Origin: Clostridium oryzae
Lineage (GTDB): Bacteria; Bacillota; Clostridia; Clostridiales; Clostridiaceae
Direction of reading: 5' to 3'
Assembly: GCF_002029235.1 (NCBI RefSeq)
Contig: NZ_MZGV01000043.1
Location: 1 to 35,566, forward strand
Length of the DNA: 35,566 bases
The translations under genes were made by a program, and so were the position numbers. Under the pieces are notes generated by a model that ran no database searches, had not been told where the DNA came from, and was given only the letters and a program-made list of their open reading frames with translations. Positions 32,909 to 35,566 of this stretch are shown here, in pieces. The stretch's first letter is position 1. Each line of letters starts with the position of its first letter.

Positions 32909-33329
32909 TGATATCTATACAGAATTAATAATGGAGCATAATAGTTCCAGCAGGAATAAGCGTCATATAGATAGACCTAATATGGTGCTTAAAGGCAGAA
33001 ATCCTAGCTGTGGTGATGAAATTGAGATAGAACTTAAGGTGGAGGACAATGTTGTTAAGGATGCTGCATTTACAGGGGTAGGATGTGCAATATCTCAAGC
33101 ATCTACATCTATGATGATAGACTTAATAAAAGAGAAACCAGTATCAGAAGTTGAAGATCTTATTAATACTTTTTTAGGAATGATAAAAAGAGAGATTACA
33201 GATGACGAAAAGCTTGAAGTATTAGATGAAGCTGCAGCATTAAAGAACATATCCAATATGCCAGCAAGAGTTAAGTGTGCTGTACTGTCCTGGCATACTC
33301 TAGATGATGGACTAAAAGATAAAGAATAA
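32898..33329 (+). CDS. sufU: Sulfur-transfer protein SufU
   Basis: This 143-residue SufU-type protein shows the three conserved zinc-binding/sulfur-accepting cysteines: C38 (NPSCGDEIE), C63 (GVGCAISQAS) and C127 (VKCAVLSWHTL). The 18-20 residue insertion between the second and third cysteines relative to IscU, and the SWHTL ending, mark it as SufU rather than IscU. It accepts persulfide from SufS. It is the last gene of the operon, with a strong terminator right after. Confidence 0.94.
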   Translation: MDLSDIYTELIMEHNSSSRNKRHIDRPNMVLKGRNPSCGDEIEIELKVEDNVVKDAAFTGVGCAISQASTSMMIDLIKEKPVSEVEDLINTFLGMIKREITDDEKLEVLDEAAALKNISNMPARVKCAVLSWHTLDDGLKDKE

Positions 33330-33338
33330 TTAAATTAT

Positions 33339-33368
33339 AAAAAATCCCTCAGGGGATTTTTTATTTTT
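33339..33368 (+). terminator. Terminator of the SUF operon
   Basis: AAAAAATCCC (33339-33348) and GGGATTTTTT (33353-33362) pair perfectly around the tetraloop TCAG; a T-rich tail follows. Confidence 0.85.
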
Positions 33369-33388
33369 TACCAAAAAATCAATAAAAT

Positions 33389-33640
33389 AAAAGTATTTTG
33401 TGAATATTAAGAGTTATGGCACAGGAAATGTTTACAGTCGGGGTTATCTAAGCACGCTCATTATCATTCGCAGATAACCCGTTAAAGGCCATTTAGGCCT
33501 TTAACCAACGGAGATATAGAGTGAATTTATTAATTGTTAGCAAATTTTTGTTAAGATTAGGGCAATGTTTGAGGCGTAGCCGAGTTTGCCTTAATTAGGA
33601 AATTTGCATAAAAGATGTGGTGTAATTGCTTAATGAACGT
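33389..33640. repeat. Palindromic intergenic repeat, expanded composite copy (copy D)
   Basis: It starts with the same leader as copies A and B (AAAAGTATTTTGTGAATATT from 33389) and ends with TTTGCATAAAA...TGCTTAATGAA, as in B and C. Between them are GGGTTATCT (33441-33449)/AGATAACCC (33472-33480), GTTAAAGGCC (33481-33490)/GGCCTTTAAC (33496-33505), and an inner foldback with GCAAATTT near 33540, GGCAA near 33561, GGC/GCC, TTGCC near 33586 and AAATTTGC at about 33600. No coding sequence is evident. Downstream to 33736 there is only a TATAAT (33712-33717) with a poor -35. Confidence 0.75.
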
Positions 33641-33751
33641 AACCGGCCGACATAGGGTGTAACCATTTTTTACTTTAGTGAACCCATTTCTTTGCTGGGC
33701 ATATTCTATACTATAATAATAATTTGAGGTAAAAAAATGGTGGAGCTTACA

Positions 33752-34177
33752 ATGATACATTGGTTATATCTGTTCTTCATACTAGCAATAATTGTGTTTA
33801 TGGTAAAAAGAAGAGATACCACTGTGATATGTATAATAGGAATTCTAGCAATAGCTCTGATTTCAACTTATTCAATCCCTAAATCTATCATGGCAGTATT
33901 TAATAGCTTTATATATGCGGCTAAAGAACTTATGGGAACGATACTAATAATATCTGTAATAACAGCTATGAGTAAAGTTCTTATGACTACAGGCATAAAC
34001 GAGTATATGGTTAGACCATTTAAAAATATGATAAAAACGCCATTTCTAGCATATTGGGTAACTGGAATACTGATGATGATAATTTCATGGTTTTTCTGGC
34101 CATCACCTGCAGTAGCTCTTATAGGAGCAGTACTTCTACCAGCAGCTGTGAAGGTTGGACTACCAACTAAAATATAA
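33752..34177 (+). pseudogene. C-terminally truncated membrane transporter
   Basis: The 141-residue frame has about four to five membrane segments. It contains motifs of an ion-transporter-like family of large (more than 400-residue) integral membrane proteins: MIHWLYLFFILAIIVFMVKRRDT at the start (here described as residues 1-23) and SWFFWPSPAVALIGAVLLPAA near the end. It stops abruptly at GLPTKI, where such proteins continue with further membrane segments. The ATG at 33752 is preferred because GGTGGAG is 6 nt upstream; an in-frame ATG at 33737 lacks this. It directly follows repeat copy D. I recognise the family only from memory, so both the family and the truncation call are tentative; a short functional protein is not excluded. 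Confidence 0.55.
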
Positions 34178-34288
34178 ATGAGGTCATGTGCATTACATAT
34201 TGACGTGAGCTGGACTTAGGAGAGAAATAATTATATAATACTGTTATTAATTGTAATATTATATATTATTTTTGTATGGGGGTTACAG

Positions 34289-35506
34289 ATGATAACAAAA
34301 TTTATTAATTTTCTTACTGCAATAGTTGTAGTAGTTGGTCTTATTAATATCGGCGGTTATAAGGTTCTAGCAACAGATTTACCTAATTATTGTGTTAGTC
34401 CAAGTAGCAAGGCTATTGACAAAAAAATACTGAAATATACTACATATAATAAATACACAAAGAACTATTATATGCTTCGTTCGTATCTAGAACGACTTGA
34501 AAAGAAAGGCGGCGGCACGCTTATCCTTAAATCAGGTACCTATACTATAAGCAATGTGTTGTTTGTTCCTTCGAACGTAACAATCATTCTGAAAGATGGA
34601 GTTAAGTTAGTTAAGGGTAATAAAACTGGTACAAGTAAATTTGTCTCTTCTCATTCAATGTTTCAGTTAATTCGTCCATCATATTCAGCTAAAAAAGGAA
34701 TATATGGTGAATATAACGGAGAAAAAAATATACGAATAATTGGTGAAGGTACTGCAATTATTGATATGAAGTATTATAAAGAAGGTATGGCTATAATAGC
34801 AGGTCACAACACAAACCTGACAATAGAAAACATACACTTTAAAAATATCAATACCGGCCATTTTATTGAAATAGATGCCACTCAAAACGCCACAATAGCT
34901 AACAATAGATTTGAAGGATCTAAGCCTTCGCCTAATCTAAATAAGGAAGCTATAAATATTGATACTCCAGATAGGACCACTAACGGGTGGAGCCAGCAGT
35001 GGAGTAAATATGATAAGACTCCTGATAAGGATATATACATAACTAATAATGAATTCATTAACTTAGATAGAGCTGTAGGGACTCATAAATACTCTGGCGG
35101 AGAGTATCATCAAAGTGTTGTAATAAGAGATAACAAAATCGAAAACACGAGAAGTGATGCTATCAGGGTAATGAATTGGAAAGACACAGTCATAGAGAAC
35201 AATGAAATAAAAAATGTGGCTAATAAAAGTGGAATATATAGAGGTATACTGGCCAGCGGAGCAATAAATCCTACTATTCAGGGGAATTTTATTGAGGAAG
35301 CATCAAGACCTATCCAGTTTATGCCATGGAAAAATAGTGGCCCTGGAAGCAAATATGATATCACTTATAATGTATTAAGTCAAGATAATGAAGAAGCACT
35401 TAAGAATAATGTTGTTTCAAACGTGTTAGAAGGATTTATTCGAATAAACAATGAATATAATGTTTATGATAGGGATACTATTAAAATAAACATTCAAAGT
35501 AAGTAA
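34289..35506 (+). CDS. Secreted right-handed beta-helix protein
   Basis: This 405-residue protein has a signal peptide (hydrophobic 7-25, probable cleavage near VLA-T at about 29) and a parallel beta-helix fold. Repeating turns of about 20-25 residues with N-rich ladders are visible: NTNLTIENIHFKNI, NATIANNRFEG, KDIYITNNEFINL, SVVIRDNKIENT, DTVIENNEIKN, PTIQGNFIEEA. An N-terminal GGGTLILKSGTYTISNVLFVPSNVT region (about 73-95) resembles the opening coil of pectate-lyase-3-like proteins. This fold serves polysaccharide lyases, hydrolases and epimerases; no catalytic signature was identified. GGGGG about 7 nt upstream supports the ATG. No cell-wall anchor is seen, so it is probably released. It stands alone. 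Confidence 0.82.
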   Translation: MITKFINFLTAIVVVVGLINIGGYKVLATDLPNYCVSPSSKAIDKKILKYTTYNKYTKNYYMLRSYLERLEKKGGGTLILKSGTYTISNVLFVPSNVTIILKDGVKLVKGNKTGTSKFVSSHSMFQLIRPSYSAKKGIYGEYNGEKNIRIIGEGTAIIDMKYYKEGMAIIAGHNTNLTIENIHFKNINTGHFIEIDATQNATIANNRFEGSKPSPNLNKEAINIDTPDRTTNGWSQQWSKYDKTPDKDIYITNNEFINLDRAVGTHKYSGGEYHQSVVIRDNKIENTRSDAIRVMNWKDTVIENNEIKNVANKSGIYRGILASGAINPTIQGNFIEEASRPIQFMPWKNSGPGSKYDITYNVLSQDNEEALKNNVVSNVLEGFIRINNEYNVYDRDTIKINIQSK

Positions 35507-35566
35507 ATTGGCAAATAACTTATGATTATTTTGTAATTATGGGCAATAATATAGTAATAGATAAGG

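Overview
The window is AT-rich, low-GC Firmicute DNA. Purine-rich Shine-Dalgarno sites, AGA/AGG arginine codons, YesM/YesN-type two-component genes and a clostridial-order SUF operon (sufC-B-D-S-U) point to Clostridium in the broad sense. No rRNA, tRNA, CRISPR array or intact insertion sequence was seen.

Region 1 (1-14624) is for carbohydrate uptake and breakdown. A first ABC sugar importer (lipoprotein binding protein and two permeases, 246-3517) is followed by a secreted metallo-beta-lactamase-fold lipoprotein (3788-4966) and a convergent GH31 enzyme closest in motifs to alpha-xylosidase YicI (7433-5112, minus). Divergent from GH31 is a second importer (7754-9471), its YesM-like sensor kinase and YesN-like AraC-type response regulator (9593-13068), and its binding protein (13245-14531). 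No ATPase subunit is encoded with either importer, so a shared MsmK/UgpC-type ATPase elsewhere is inferred. A conserved 36-bp block lies at the same distance from the -10 box in front of both parts of importer 2 and is the best operator candidate in the window.

Region 2 (14638-21266) holds an apparently solitary N6-adenine DNA methyltransferase with no nuclease partner, a small unknown protein, a MATE exporter, and an OmpR-type response regulator overlapping an unusually long, multi-membrane-segment sensor kinase.

Region 3 (21373-25733) is a glycan module: AraC-type regulator, GH27 alpha-galactosidase with a translationally coupled small zinc-ribbon-like protein, a collapsed remnant of a GH51 arabinofuranosidase, and a type B carboxylesterase. 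Its more frequent CGN arginine codons and higher GC suggest horizontal acquisition followed by partial decay.

Region 4 (26111-33362) is housekeeping sulfur and Fe-S chemistry: an FMN-dependent nitronate monooxygenase-like protein with a four-cysteine cluster, a TtcA-like PP-loop tRNA thiolase, and the SUF operon, each separated by hairpins.

Region 5 (33363-35566) contains a complex palindromic repeat, a C-terminally truncated membrane transporter, and a secreted right-handed beta-helix protein.

A family of modular nested palindromic intergenic repeats (3631-3715, 5031-5112, 25747-25910, 33389-33640) runs through the window. Its members sit at gene ends, and several can act as terminators.
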